Shown here piece after piece: positions 1 to 9,010 of a stretch of DNA of 64,000 nt. A model generated the notes under the pieces. That model had not been told where the DNA came from. It was given only the letters and a program-made list of their open reading frames with translations, and did not search any database. The position numbers and the translations under genes were made by a program. The first letter of the stretch is position 1, and the number at the start of each line of letters is the position of its first letter. The stretch is from a virus: positions 1 to 64,000 of the IMG/VR virus record IMGVR_UViG_3300025574_000001, one strand, 5' to 3'.

Positions 1-438
1 CTCTTACGCTTTGGTGCGCGTGCTGCGGATGTGTCACCTGCGCTTGAAGTCATCGCCACAATGTTTTATGAGTCTGAGAAAAAACAATTCGATACCGAAG
101 GTGCATATGCATCGGGTGGTTGGAAACCACTTGCCGAATCGACTGTCCTTGCTAAGTTGAATAATCCTGCGTGGAGTAACATGATCTTGCAACGCACGGG
201 TGCAATGATGGAAGGTTTAACAACCGACACTTCTGACTCCGGAACGAAACACATCACGACAGATACATTGGAGATTTTGTCCACACTTGACTACCCAGTG
301 TTTCATCAGCAACCTAATGGTCCCGGGAGTGGTCTTATCCCAATGCGAAAGCCAGTAGAACTTCCTGAAAATGTCAAAGTGGATATGGTTCGTGTACTTC
401 AGCGTTGGCTAGTCGGTGGTGGAGGTATAACTGCATGA
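1..438 (+). CDS. gpG-like phage virion morphogenesis / tail completion protein (5' partial)
   Basis: The reading frame is open from base 1, so the gene starts upstream of the window; a GTG at 31 is only an internal codon. The visible 145 residues show the pattern of the phage Mu gpG / virion morphogenesis family: a helical N-terminal part with a QF.TEG segment, then GGWKPL (W.PL motif), then LQRTGAMM (the L..TG.L signature) and a beta-rich end. Such proteins help complete the head-tail junction or tail. It sits upstream of the putative tail terminator and sheath, as in PBSX-type modules. Its stop overlaps the ATG of the HNH gene (ATGA). Confidence 0.75.
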   Translation, partial: LLRFGARAADVSPALEVIATMFYESEKKQFDTEGAYASGGWKPLAESTVLAKLNNPAWSNMILQRTGAMMEGLTTDTSDSGTKHITTDTLEILSTLDYPVFHQQPNGPGSGLIPMRKPVELPENVKVDMVRVLQRWLVGGGGITA

Positions 439-908
439 CAAACTTTTTTCAAGACCAAGCGCACTACACTGAGATCTTTCTTGAACACAATGGCAACGGT
501 CCTTGGGTGTGTTTCTTTTGCAATGAAGAGATTCTCCCAGATGAGAAACCACGTAGTCGTTGTTCACTTGCAGTTCATCACAAGAACCACAATCACGATG
601 ACAATCGAAAATCGAATTTGAAGCCAGCACACTGGGGATGTCATATAAGTCATCACAGGACTGGGAGTGTTAGCACGACAGAACAGCGAATGAAGATTAG
701 CGCATCGATTAAAAAGCACTGGGAGACGCGTGATCGAACGTTTACATTAGAACATCGTGCGAATCTAAGTGAGGCTCACAAAGGTAAAGTGACTTCACCT
801 GAGGTGCGCGCTAAGATGAGTGCCGCGGCAGTTGGAATACCTAAGTCACCTGAGACACGTGCCAATATGAGTGCAGCACAGCGTAAGAGACGGCGGGTGT
901 CGTTATGA
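435..908 (+). CDS. HNH homing endonuclease with NUMOD3-type repeats
   Basis: 157 residues from ATG 435, which overlaps the preceding stop. The core has a CFFC knuckle, then HHKNHNHDDNRKSNL and a GCHISHH segment (Cys/His metal site plus HNH catalytic histidines). The C-terminal half repeats a SPE(T/V)RAKMSAA-like unit, typical of NUMOD3 DNA-binding helices of free-standing homing endonucleases. It is inserted between two tail genes yet keeps ATGA overlaps at both ends. It is closely similar to the HNH protein at 21457 (same HHKNHNHDDNRKSNLK block), which points to recent copying within the genome. It presumably cuts DNA of related phages lacking it. Confidence 0.88.
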   Translation: MTNFFQDQAHYTEIFLEHNGNGPWVCFFCNEEILPDEKPRSRCSLAVHHKNHNHDDNRKSNLKPAHWGCHISHHRTGSVSTTEQRMKISASIKKHWETRDRTFTLEHRANLSEAHKGKVTSPEVRAKMSAAAVGIPKSPETRANMSAAQRKRRRVSL

Positions 909-1555
909 CAATGACACTTCCACGCGCAATTTCGTTTGGCAATTATGTCACAGCGAAAGATGTTACTGATGCTGTGCAAGCAACCATTCAATTATGGAGT
1001 GAAACGTACTTAGCGGAAATGGCGCGGCACGACGGACAAGATCCTACAACGGACGGTGGACTCCTTCCTGACTTTGCATCATACCCAGACTCACTTGACC
1101 TTTCACGATTTCCTGAAGAACAATTGCCTGCATGCATTCTTGTTGTTCCCGGGACCACACAGATAGAAAAGCGTGGGAGTGGTAAGGTTAGTGCATTATG
1201 GAAAGTCGGTATTGGTCTTGCTGTGACAGGCCAAGATAAGCCAACGACAATTAAACTTGCACAACTTTACACCACAGCAGTTCGCATGATCATTCTTCAG
1301 AACCCTTCACTCGGACATTTCGCAAATGGTGTCACATGGAATCGTGAAGAATACACAGGCAACATCATCCGCGCTGATGATACAAGAACGCTGGCAATTG
1401 GCGTGTTGGACTTTACGGTGAGTGTTGATGGGAACGTTGATGTCGACCAAGGTCCTGTGGAACCGATACCAAACAACGAACCACCCACGGGCTGGGCTAC
1501 AGTTGAAACGCCAAGCATAACCATTCATGGAGATGCAGTAGGAACGGAGTTGTAA
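905..1555 (+). CDS. putative tail terminator / head-tail joining protein
   Basis: 216 residues, ATGA overlap with the HNH gene. No family motif is certain. The composition (soluble alpha/beta with a long acidic-proline C-terminal segment PVEPIPNNEPPTGW) and the position between the gpG-like protein and the tail sheath match the XkdJ slot of PBSX-like tails, where terminator or joining proteins are encoded. The segment LPACILVVPGTT followed by KVSALWKVGIGLAV resembles the central beta strands of such proteins. The function is inferred from order. It ends in TAATG with the next gene. Confidence 0.5.
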   Translation: MTMTLPRAISFGNYVTAKDVTDAVQATIQLWSETYLAEMARHDGQDPTTDGGLLPDFASYPDSLDLSRFPEEQLPACILVVPGTTQIEKRGSGKVSALWKVGIGLAVTGQDKPTTIKLAQLYTTAVRMIILQNPSLGHFANGVTWNREEYTGNIIRADDTRTLAIGVLDFTVSVDGNVDVDQGPVEPIPNNEPPTGWATVETPSITIHGDAVGTEL

Positions 1556-1797
1556 TGTCATCAGGTAACGTCCTAAATGTTGGCGCCCATCCAGTCGATC
1601 TTAGTGATGGTCGTGTTCTTGGTCACGGTGAGCACGCGCTCAGTATCGACTTGGACCACCCGCACAACAAAACGCAGATTGACGCCGGTCACTTAATTGT
1701 GATTGAGAATGCGCCAGTGATCACACCTCGCAATGTAGACGGTTCGACCAACGCTGCACCCGCGCCGAAAGATAAGGTGAATGAAAATGCCAGTTAA
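1555..1797 (+). CDS. small conserved-type tail module protein
   Basis: 80 residues, start ATG 1555 sharing bases with the previous TAA. The text DLSDGRVLGHGEHALSIDL and GHLIVIENAP suggests a small beta-sandwich. Proteins of this kind occur just before the sheath gene in many actinobacterial myophages, but I cannot name a function. The last 11 bases overlap the sheath gene. Confidence 0.6.
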   Translation: MSSGNVLNVGAHPVDLSDGRVLGHGEHALSIDLDHPHNKTQIDAGHLIVIENAPVITPRNVDGSTNAAPAPKDKVNENAS

Positions 1798-3250
1798 CAC
1801 ACCTGGAGTGAATGTCATCAGCATCGCGTCCGTCACTGCACAGACGCCACCAACCTTGACCGACACAGCGTTTATCGTTGTGGAAAGTCTTCAAGGTCGC
1901 ATTGATGCACCTGTGTTGATTCAGTCAATGACACAGTTCATCAACAACTTTGGCGCACGCACGCCATACAGCATTGCATACGACTGGCTCGATGCGTTCT
2001 TCAATGAAGCAGGTGGCGGTCAAGTGTATGTCATGCGTGTCACTGGTACAGGAGCAACCGTTGACACGTTCACGTTCAACGACTCCGGTGCAGCGCCATC
2101 AATCTCTGTCTTCTCCATCGGTCCCGCCGCATCGGGTTTGTCGGCCATGATTCAATCGGGTGTAACACCGAGTTCGTACAACATCGTAGTAACAGGTCTG
2201 CCCGATGGTTCGACATTGACATCGCCCGACCTCCTCACTGTGGCGGATGCGGTGAACTGGGGAGCAGCACAGTTGCTCATCCGTGTTGCGGCACTGGGTG
2301 TCAACGCACCAGCCAACCACGTGATTGCTGCACTCACGGGTGGTGTCGACAATCACGCCACAGTCACCGACGCGCAACGTGTCGCAGCACTTGCACTCAT
2401 GCCCCAGGGTTTGGGTGTTGGTCAAGTCGCCATCCCAGGGTCAACGACCGAGGTCATTCAAGCAGGTTTGCTGAATCACGCACTCACACACAACCGATAC
2501 GCATTGCTTGATACACCCGACACCAACTCAACATCCACACTCACTGGTCTTGCTGCCGCCGCACAAATCGATGTGAACATCGCGGCGACTGGTCTCGAGG
2601 AAGGAATGATGTTGTGCGACTGGCAACTGATTCCCGGTCTTGTACCCAACACAACCAGGGCAGTGCCACCTTCCGCAATCGTCGCTGCACTCATTGCACG
2701 AAGTGACCGTGCAGGTGGAAACCCGAACCGCGCGGCAGCCGGTGCCAATGGTCTTGTGCAGTATGCATTGGGTAAGACGCAGACCGCGGACTGGACGGAT
2801 GCGCAGACCACGCAACTTGTTGCAGCGGGTGTGAACCCGTTCCGCGTTGTCTACAACAGTGAACGCTTCTATTCATTCCGCACTCTCGCAAATGCCAACA
2901 CGGACCCAGTGTGGCTCATGGGTTCCGCTGTTCGTTTGCGTATGGCCATTGAAGATGAGGGCTACAAGATCGGGCAGTCGGTTCTCGAAGACCAGATTGA
3001 TGGCAATGGACATGAGGCCGCGAAGTATGGTGCGCGCATCAGTGGTATCCTTGCGGGATACTACGCACTGGGCGCACTCTTCGGAAATACGTCACAAGAC
3101 GCATACATCGTTGACACTGGTCCTGATGTCAACACACCCACAACGATTTCAAACAGGGAACTTCACGCAATGGTAGGGATTGTCCCTGCACCATACGCGG
3201 AGACTGTGTTCTTCGGACTCGCGGCATTCACTGTCGCACAAGGCGTATAA
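1787..3250 (+). CDS. contractile tail sheath protein
   Basis: About 487 residues. Two in-frame ATGs exist (1781 and 1787). The purine-rich AAGGTG at 1774-1779 gives sensible spacing only to 1787, so MPVNTPGVNV is preferred. The N-terminal PGVNVISIAS and the 'ADTAFIVVE.LQG..D.PV' type opening (here LTDTAFIVVESLQGRIDAPV), followed by an F...FG segment and a GGGQVYVMRV strand, are characteristic of phage tail sheath proteins. The C-terminal third has the conserved sheath core, including the VN.FR and ENRE-like regions. It forms the contractile outer tail tube. It is directly followed by the tube gene, which has a strong GGAGAGG ribosome site. Confidence 0.9.
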   Translation: MPVNTPGVNVISIASVTAQTPPTLTDTAFIVVESLQGRIDAPVLIQSMTQFINNFGARTPYSIAYDWLDAFFNEAGGGQVYVMRVTGTGATVDTFTFNDSGAAPSISVFSIGPAASGLSAMIQSGVTPSSYNIVVTGLPDGSTLTSPDLLTVADAVNWGAAQLLIRVAALGVNAPANHVIAALTGGVDNHATVTDAQRVAALALMPQGLGVGQVAIPGSTTEVIQAGLLNHALTHNRYALLDTPDTNSTSTLTGLAAAAQIDVNIAATGLEEGMMLCDWQLIPGLVPNTTRAVPPSAIVAALIARSDRAGGNPNRAAAGANGLVQYALGKTQTADWTDAQTTQLVAAGVNPFRVVYNSERFYSFRTLANANTDPVWLMGSAVRLRMAIEDEGYKIGQSVLEDQIDGNGHEAAKYGARISGILAGYYALGALFGNTSQDAYIVDTGPDVNTPTTISNRELHAMVGIVPAPYAETVFFGLAAFTVAQGV

Positions 3251-3259
3251 GGAGAGGCA

Positions 3260-3682
3260 ATGACCACAACTGCACGTACCGATACCTGGCTCAATACCGT
3301 CACTGTTGATGGTGTTTCAATCGGGACATGGGACACACTTAAGGGTGGTGACAACGACTCCACAGTGATGAACTATCGACCTGGCGGCATGGCTGCGACC
3401 AAGGTCATCGGTGGACAAACGACTGTGTCAACACTCACTCTTGAGAAGTCGTTGGAAATCGAAACGGATTGGGCCATCATCAGCAACTTGCTTCGTGCAA
3501 GTGTTGGTGTGAGTGCGGTTATCATCTCACGACAGTTACTCGACCCAGATAAGAATCCTTATGGCGCACCATTGATTTACACAGGCATCTTGAAGCAGGT
3601 GACACCTGGCGACACTGACTCTGCGAAAGGAGATGTGCAGATGTGGGGCATTGTCGTTGTACCTGCCGGAACAATCGGCTAA
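3260..3682 (+). CDS. tail tube protein
   Basis: 140 residues, ATG 3260 preceded by GGAGAGG at 3251-3257. The order VTVDGVSIGTWDTLKGGD, then GGMAATKVIGGQTTVSTLTLEKSL and WAIISNLLRAS, fits the T4 gp19-like / myophage tail tube family (beta-barrel monomer, hexameric rings). The length is normal for the family. Its position immediately after the sheath and before the chaperone gene is diagnostic. It forms the inner rigid tube through which DNA passes. Confidence 0.85.
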   Translation: MTTTARTDTWLNTVTVDGVSIGTWDTLKGGDNDSTVMNYRPGGMAATKVIGGQTTVSTLTLEKSLEIETDWAIISNLLRASVGVSAVIISRQLLDPDKNPYGAPLIYTGILKQVTPGDTDSAKGDVQMWGIVVVPAGTIG

Positions 3683-3712
3683 GTAGTAACCAATGACAGA
3701 AAGAGAAAATAG

Positions 3713-4228
3713 ATGAGTGACATAAATGAAGTTCCACAAACACCTGGGAAAGGCGTGTTCGGTTTTCTTGAACAACGACGACGTGAAATCGTTGATGCCC
3801 AAGTCCTTACGCTTGAAGTTCCACGATGGACAAGTCCAAAACTGTTGATTCGTTTTGGACCAGTCGATCACACGATCTTGAAGCGTGGTGCGCAGATTCA
3901 GGAAAGAGTGAACAAGGATGGAAGTAGTGCGGAAAAAATTTCCTCTACAGAAATTGATACGAATGCTGACATCCTCATCAATGCTTGCATCGAAATCGTT
4001 GCTGTGTTACCAAACGGCGAAGAGGTTGGTGTAGGACCAGAGGGGAAGCACACTCGATTCGACCCAGATCTTGCAATCAGTCTTGGGTTGCCTGAAGGTG
4101 TTGGTTCACGCGCACTGTGCAAAGAAATCTTTATCACCAGTGGTGACTTACTTCTTGCATCTAAGAAACTTGGCGAATGGTCAGGCTATCGTGAAGGTGC
4201 AGTAGAAGAAGCCATCAAGGGGGAATAG
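3713..4228 (+). CDS. tail assembly chaperone, short frame-0 product
   Basis: 171 residues, acidic, with no export signal. It lies between tube and tape measure genes, the slot of tail assembly chaperones (lambda gpG, PBSX XkdN), which coat the tape measure protein before tube polymerisation. The C-terminal codons read ATC AAG GGG GAA TAG, and a long open frame continues in -1 register downstream, so a minor longer product is expected (next entry). The ribosome site is weak (AGAAAGAGA). Function is assigned from position and frameshift architecture, with modest sequence support. Confidence 0.75.
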   Translation: MSDINEVPQTPGKGVFGFLEQRRREIVDAQVLTLEVPRWTSPKLLIRFGPVDHTILKRGAQIQERVNKDGSSAEKISSTEIDTNADILINACIEIVAVLPNGEEVGVGPEGKHTRFDPDLAISLGLPEGVGSRALCKEIFITSGDLLLASKKLGEWSGYREGAVEEAIKGE

Positions 4229-4446
4229 AAGACCGTCATGGCGAATGGGTCCGGGCCGCGGCGGTCGCACTCAAACTCGGATACGACCCAGTTCTGTTTC
4301 TATCGCTTGAAGGTATGGAGCGAACAGTGATGGGACTGGTACTTGATGAAGCGGCTCGGATGCATTCGAGAGACGAAGAAAATCGTATGGCGGTAATGCG
4401 GAATGCTGTGCAAGAAGGTGTAGTGCGAGCGTTCGGTGGAAAGTAA
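4219..4446 (+). CDS. -1 frameshift extension of the tail assembly chaperone
   Basis: From the run of five G at 4219-4223, the -1 frame is open without a stop to TAA 4444-4446, giving GIEDRHGEWVRAAAVALK... and ending VVRAFGGK (74 residues). There is no start codon with a ribosome site near its beginning; the first in-frame ATG is at 4315. P-site re-pairing GGG to GGG is perfect at GGG 4220-4222. Slippage would make a 244-residue fusion, analogous to lambda gpGT. Helical text (MGLVLDEAARMHSRDEENRMAVMRNAV) suits a chaperone tail. The slip site is inferred, not proven. The A-site pair GAA/GGA is imperfect, so efficiency may be low, as expected for gpGT-type ratios. Confidence 0.75.
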   Translation, partial: GGIEDRHGEWVRAAAVALKLGYDPVLFLSLEGMERTVMGLVLDEAARMHSRDEENRMAVMRNAVQEGVVRAFGGK

Positions 4447-4461
4447 AAGTGAGGTGATCCC

Positions 4462-6657
4462 GTGTCGTCATTTAACGAAATCGGAATCCGCGTCTCACTT
4501 ATCGGTGGCAAGGAAGTTGCAGTTCAAAATGCCGCCATTGCTGGTTCAATTGATGCCATAGGAGTTTCGGCAGACACTGCCGTTCCGTCACTCGCTACAC
4601 TAAGCGGTGGTATGGATATGTTGTCCGTGTCAGTTGGTGGCGTGACAACAATGGATGCTGCCGCGAACACAGAGTTCCTTCGATTGACGGGTGCCACAGA
4701 CGCACTCATATCATCCAACGCTGGCCTCATAGCGTCGAATGACGCACTCATGGCGAACACAGTCGAGGTTGATGCAAGTATCGCGGCACAGACAACAGAA
4801 TTAGGTTTCTTGGATAGAGGCCTCTTCAAAGTGGGTCTTAGTTCAGAAGCGATGCTGGGAAAAGTTCGTGCTGTAGGTAAGGGTCTTGCAATTGCATTTC
4901 TTGCTGCGGGTGCAATGGTTGCGTATGAATCAGCGAAGATGTCAGTTGACTTCACAAAATCAACTGCATCCATTGCCGCGAACGCGAATATCTCTGTGGG
5001 TGCTGCAGGTGATATCACAAAAGCGTTCTTAACCACCGCGGGCAGTATGGAATTCAACGCACAACAAATGTCGACTGCATACGCGCCCGTCGCTGGTCAA
5101 TTAAGCACAGTCACCGGTCACGCACAGACCACTGGGCAGGCAATGCAGTTCATGCACGTGTCCATGGGATTGGCTGATGCATCGGCAGGTGATCTCACTG
5201 CCACCACTGCCGATTTGTCCAGTATCATGCAAGTGTATCACCTCACTGTTGATAAAGCATCATACGCATCGAACGTTCTTTACAACACGTCACGTCTTAC
5301 CGGAAACTCCATATCAGCGTTGGATACTGTTGCATCACGTTTGCATTCACGCCTGGGACAGATGATTCCGTCACTGTCTGATACTGGTGCGCTGTTGCTG
5401 GATCTCGCGGAACACGGTGCAAAGGGTGCGCGTGGCACGATGGTTGTTGTGAGTGCAATGAATACATTGCTAGGTGGTGGTAAGAATACAAATTCGATGT
5501 TGCAGATGTTGGGTCTTAGTGCGACTGCGTTTGTTGGACCCAACGGTAAGTTCATCGGGATGGCAAAGGCAATTGACCTCTTGCAACCGAAACTTGCACA
5601 ACTCCCAACGAACCTTCAAATCATTGCGGAGAAATCGTTGTTTGGTGCGGGTGCATCGCAACTCATGGGACAGATGGTGTTGTCTGGTTCCGCAGCATAT
5701 CTCACTGCCAGCGCACGTGTGAACCAACACGGCATCGTGCAAGCGGCAGCGGCGAAAGCAATTCACTCTACCGCTGGACAGATTGACGTCATCAAGGCCG
5801 CGGTACACGACTTCATGATCACACTTGGAAATTTCTTACTACCGAAACTTGTTTCATTCGGAACATGGATGGTTGATCACAAGCCTGTTCTTTATGCATT
5901 CGCTACTCTTATGGGCGTGCTCATCGTTAGTGCAATTGGTGCATATGTTGTTAGTATGATCCTTGCCATAAGCACAACGGTACTTTTCTGGACAGCGGTG
6001 ACGGGTGGATTCATTCTTGCGGCCGTGGCACTTATTGCTGGTGGCCTGTGGCTTATTGATCACTGGCATGAAGTATGGACTAACATCAAGAACTGGGTGA
6101 TGGACGCTTATCACTTTGTCGATGACATCCTTCATAACAAATTTGTACTCTTACTCATGGGTCCAATAGCACCACTCATCCTTCTTGGTCAACATTGGAA
6201 AGCAGTGTGGAACGGAATTGTCGGAGTTATAATGTGGGCGTGGGATCATGTAGCGAAGATCTTTGACAAATTTACGCACGCCTTTGATGTGGTGAGGCAT
6301 GGTGTTGCTAAATTCGCTGATCACTTCTTGGGTGGTGCTGCTCATATGCTCGGATTTGCAGAGGGTGGCGTTGTCCCAGGTCCAATCGGCGCACCAATGA
6401 TGGCTGTGGTTCACGGTGGTGAAGTAATCGCACCACCACAGAACATTTACAATTCATCGAGTGTTTCATCTACACTTCTTGGACTATCAGTATCGAAGGT
6501 TGCACCCGTTGGTTCTAACATGTCAACTGTTCCCGGGATAGTGAATGTGAATGGTGGTCAAGGTACTGGAACCACAGTCATACAACTTGTTGTAAGTGGT
6601 AAGGTTCTAGCAGAGGCTGTGTACAAACAAATTCGAGAAGACACCGCGAGGATATGA
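4462..6657 (+). CDS. tail tape measure protein
   Basis: 731 residues from GTG 4462, with GAGGTGAT at 4451-4458. It is Ala/Gly/Ser-rich and largely helical, with a hydrophobic block of several membrane-like helices at about residues 473-534 (YAFATLMGVLIVSAIGAYVV..., WTAVTGGFILAAVALIAGGLW) and a Gly-rich C-terminal part. These are standard features of tape measure proteins, which set tail length and are ejected with DNA. By the usual rule of about 1.5 A of tail per residue, the tail would be near 110 nm (inference). It follows the frameshifted chaperone gene. It ends in ATGA overlap with the LysM protein. Confidence 0.9.
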   Translation: MSSFNEIGIRVSLIGGKEVAVQNAAIAGSIDAIGVSADTAVPSLATLSGGMDMLSVSVGGVTTMDAAANTEFLRLTGATDALISSNAGLIASNDALMANTVEVDASIAAQTTELGFLDRGLFKVGLSSEAMLGKVRAVGKGLAIAFLAAGAMVAYESAKMSVDFTKSTASIAANANISVGAAGDITKAFLTTAGSMEFNAQQMSTAYAPVAGQLSTVTGHAQTTGQAMQFMHVSMGLADASAGDLTATTADLSSIMQVYHLTVDKASYASNVLYNTSRLTGNSISALDTVASRLHSRLGQMIPSLSDTGALLLDLAEHGAKGARGTMVVVSAMNTLLGGGKNTNSMLQMLGLSATAFVGPNGKFIGMAKAIDLLQPKLAQLPTNLQIIAEKSLFGAGASQLMGQMVLSGSAAYLTASARVNQHGIVQAAAAKAIHSTAGQIDVIKAAVHDFMITLGNFLLPKLVSFGTWMVDHKPVLYAFATLMGVLIVSAIGAYVVSMILAISTTVLFWTAVTGGFILAAVALIAGGLWLIDHWHEVWTNIKNWVMDAYHFVDDILHNKFVLLLMGPIAPLILLGQHWKAVWNGIVGVIMWAWDHVAKIFDKFTHAFDVVRHGVAKFADHFLGGAAHMLGFAEGGVVPGPIGAPMMAVVHGGEVIAPPQNIYNSSSVSSTLLGLSVSKVAPVGSNMSTVPGIVNVNGGQGTGTTVIQLVVSGKVLAEAVYKQIREDTARI

Positions 6658-7511
6658 TGGCACAGAGTGACATAATCAGAATCACAGCCATTGATCCTCC
6701 TGGCCCTGCGGTGCAATGTCGTCATGGTGATGGTCCATCAAAACCAACGGGGCAGAATGGATGGCAGTTCACGGCACGTCCACGACGCGATTCAATGACA
6801 GAGTTCATGGGCTTTGACCCATACACACTTGTTGTCCCGGTGATTTTTGGTAATGGTTTCGACACTAGTGTTAATGTTGACTCACCAATTGAAGTGTTGC
6901 GAGGTCTAGGACGAAACCTTGTTGGTCCGCGTATTGAACCTGCCGTTCTTAAAATCAGTTGCCCACTCATTCCACTCACATGGTTGACGTGGACGCTGCA
7001 AGACATGACGTTCAATGTAGAGTATCGAAATGATGATGGGTCAAGGTACTATGCAGCACTGTCTCTCACGTTCTTTGAGTATGTACCAACTGATCTTGTT
7101 GCCACAAAGGGTGCTAAGTCAATTGCGATGAAGACTGTGACAACAAAGCAAGTGCAAGCGGGATCGTCACAGGTGACAACAGCGGCAAAGCCATATGGAC
7201 CACCTGCGACACTTGGACCGTTTGATAATCCCGCTATCCCCGGGGTCAATGCAGGTTCAAACACATTGCCAACATCAGGTAGTATGTATGTGGTGAAGAA
7301 GGGTGACACACTCGAAACGATTGCACAAAAGAAACTAGGTGCTGCGAAATTTTGGACTCAGATTGCCGCGCTTAATGGTAACATCCGTGATCCTAAGTCA
7401 ATCAAGGTGGGTCAAGTATTACGCTTACCTAAAGATGCTACTGTTAAGAAAGATCTTAATGAAGTTCTTATTCATGGTCCTGTTGGTGGACCTATCCCGG
7501 GATTGTTCTAA
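6654..7511 (+). CDS. LysM-domain tail/baseplate protein (XkdP-like)
   Basis: 285 residues; ATG 6654 overlaps the tape measure stop, with a second ATG at 6657. The first 170 residues contain GFDPYTLVVPVIFGNGF, as in proteins that cap the tail tube at the baseplate. A LysM domain lies at about 211-262 (MYVVKKGDTLETIAQKKLG ... IKVGQVLRLP). LysM domains bind N-acetylglucosamine glycans or act as structural modules in tail hubs. The order tape measure, LysM protein, hub is that of PBSX XkdO-P-Q. It ends in TAATG with the hub gene. Confidence 0.85.
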   Translation: MMAQSDIIRITAIDPPGPAVQCRHGDGPSKPTGQNGWQFTARPRRDSMTEFMGFDPYTLVVPVIFGNGFDTSVNVDSPIEVLRGLGRNLVGPRIEPAVLKISCPLIPLTWLTWTLQDMTFNVEYRNDDGSRYYAALSLTFFEYVPTDLVATKGAKSIAMKTVTTKQVQAGSSQVTTAAKPYGPPATLGPFDNPAIPGVNAGSNTLPTSGSMYVVKKGDTLETIAQKKLGAAKFWTQIAALNGNIRDPKSIKVGQVLRLPKDATVKKDLNEVLIHGPVGGPIPGLF

Positions 7512-9010
7512 TGTCACTTATTACCGCACCACCATCGATTCTTGGAAGTACAGTCCCACATCCTGGACTTGCACCTACATCCATTAACACATTATTGGTC
7601 AATGGGTCTGATGGATGGAAGACGAATATCGCGGACGCGGCAACTGGCATCTCCATTGCATTTAATATCGATGGCACACCCAACGTCATCGTGCAGACAG
7701 AAGATCCACAACGATTTTTACTTCGTTCAAAAATGGGTATCGTTCGTTCGTACCTTATGATTGATGGCGTCACGTTCGTGATGGCTGAGATCGACAAGGC
7801 AGGTCCACAGATCACATTGACGTTTGAACACGCGGTATGTTCGAAGTTGAAGGATCGCACAGACACGTTGTCGGTGCGTGCGAATACTATGTCACGAACT
7901 TCATTCGTCGCAAAACTTGTAGCGATGGAGGGATGGATTCAGTTATTAATGCCGGGCGGTCCTGAACTTCAAAACTCAATTGCACAACTCTCTACAGGTA
8001 ACGTCGATTCATCCACGGGTGGCGCACTCCCACTCCCATACAGCACTACCTTTCAACAAAAAGAAACGTTCTGGGATTCGACTGGCACCGTCCTTTCAAC
8101 AATCGGGTGGCGTAGATTTCCTCGAGGTGCAAACCAACTTATTGTCGCATCCGACCAGTGGCTCTATAATCAGACACCCATTGCAACGATTGATGAAGAC
8201 ACACCCGGCGTCGATAGCATTGATTTCAACTATGACATACGCAAACCACTGGGTCAAGTGACAGTGACGTGTCGTGCGTCGGCATGGGCGTTCCCGGTGG
8301 GTTCCGTCATTGCGTTCTCTGCCAAGATGGGAATCATTGGCATACAGTCAAGTGTGCAACCACGACAAACAATCGGTGGACAGTTACCGGCTATCCCGGG
8401 TCATTGGCTTGTCACAAACATTGCACGAACATTAACATCTGCATCTTGCACCATCACACTTGATAATCCACTCTTAACACTGACTGAACCACAGACACAA
8501 CCGCCGACTAGTCCTGTGAATGAAGTGATTGCCGGACTTAGTCCTAGCACTGTTGCAGAACTCTCACTTCCTAATGGCGCACAGACAGGTAAGGGTGCAA
8601 CACAAAAGATTACGCAGTTCGTTAAGTTTGCTGAATCAAAAGTTGGTGGTCCATACGTGTGGGGCGGTTCAGGGCCGAAGGGTTATGATTGCAGTGGTCT
8701 TGTGCAAGGTGCTGCGGCAACTATTGGTGTAAGTCTTGAACACAACTCAGTCGCAATCTATAATCAGTGTATGGCGGCAAAAACGACATGCACGACGGAG
8801 ACGGCAATGAAAACATACGGCGCACTCCTCTTCATTCAACCCGGGACGAATGGTGAACCATCAGCATCCGCGGGTGGTGGACACATTGCGATTTCATTGG
8901 GTAACGGTTCGACAGTTGAGGCCACAGGAATTGCGGAAGGCATCTGCTACAACACACACATCACTGGTGAATTCAATCAAGGCGCACTACTGCCGGGAAT
9001 CGCGTACTGA
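7511..9010 (+). CDS. tail hub protein with C-terminal NlpC/P60 peptidase domain
   Basis: 499 residues. Residues 1-330 resemble the XkdQ/gpD-like tail hub (beta-rich, VTCRASAWAFPVGSVIAFSA). Residues about 365-499 form an NlpC/P60 cysteine peptidase: YVWGGSGPKGYDCSGLV with catalytic Cys394, then GGGHIAISLG with His458, and a polar third residue nearby (Glu470 in STVEA). The fusion places a peptidoglycan peptide-cleaving activity at the tail tip, suited to local wall penetration at infection. The domain is complete and apparently active. It is a different protein from the free NlpC/P60 enzyme at 16215. Confidence 0.88.
   Translation: MSLITAPPSILGSTVPHPGLAPTSINTLLVNGSDGWKTNIADAATGISIAFNIDGTPNVIVQTEDPQRFLLRSKMGIVRSYLMIDGVTFVMAEIDKAGPQITLTFEHAVCSKLKDRTDTLSVRANTMSRTSFVAKLVAMEGWIQLLMPGGPELQNSIAQLSTGNVDSSTGGALPLPYSTTFQQKETFWDSTGTVLSTIGWRRFPRGANQLIVASDQWLYNQTPIATIDEDTPGVDSIDFNYDIRKPLGQVTVTCRASAWAFPVGSVIAFSAKMGIIGIQSSVQPRQTIGGQLPAIPGHWLVTNIARTLTSASCTITLDNPLLTLTEPQTQPPTSPVNEVIAGLSPSTVAELSLPNGAQTGKGATQKITQFVKFAESKVGGPYVWGGSGPKGYDCSGLVQGAAATIGVSLEHNSVAIYNQCMAAKTTCTTETAMKTYGALLFIQPGTNGEPSASAGGGHIAISLGNGSTVEATGIAEGICYNTHITGEFNQGALLPGIAY

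Noticed and set aside
4236-4511. Minus-strand 91-codon frame opposite the chaperone/tape measure junction
   Set aside because: It is antisense to the -1 frameshift extension, which has gene-like codon use and a functional context; the minus frame has no ribosome site.
4524-5057. Minus-strand 177-codon frame inside the tape measure gene
   Set aside because: Shadow of the tape measure codon bias; no family features and a complete gene on the other strand.
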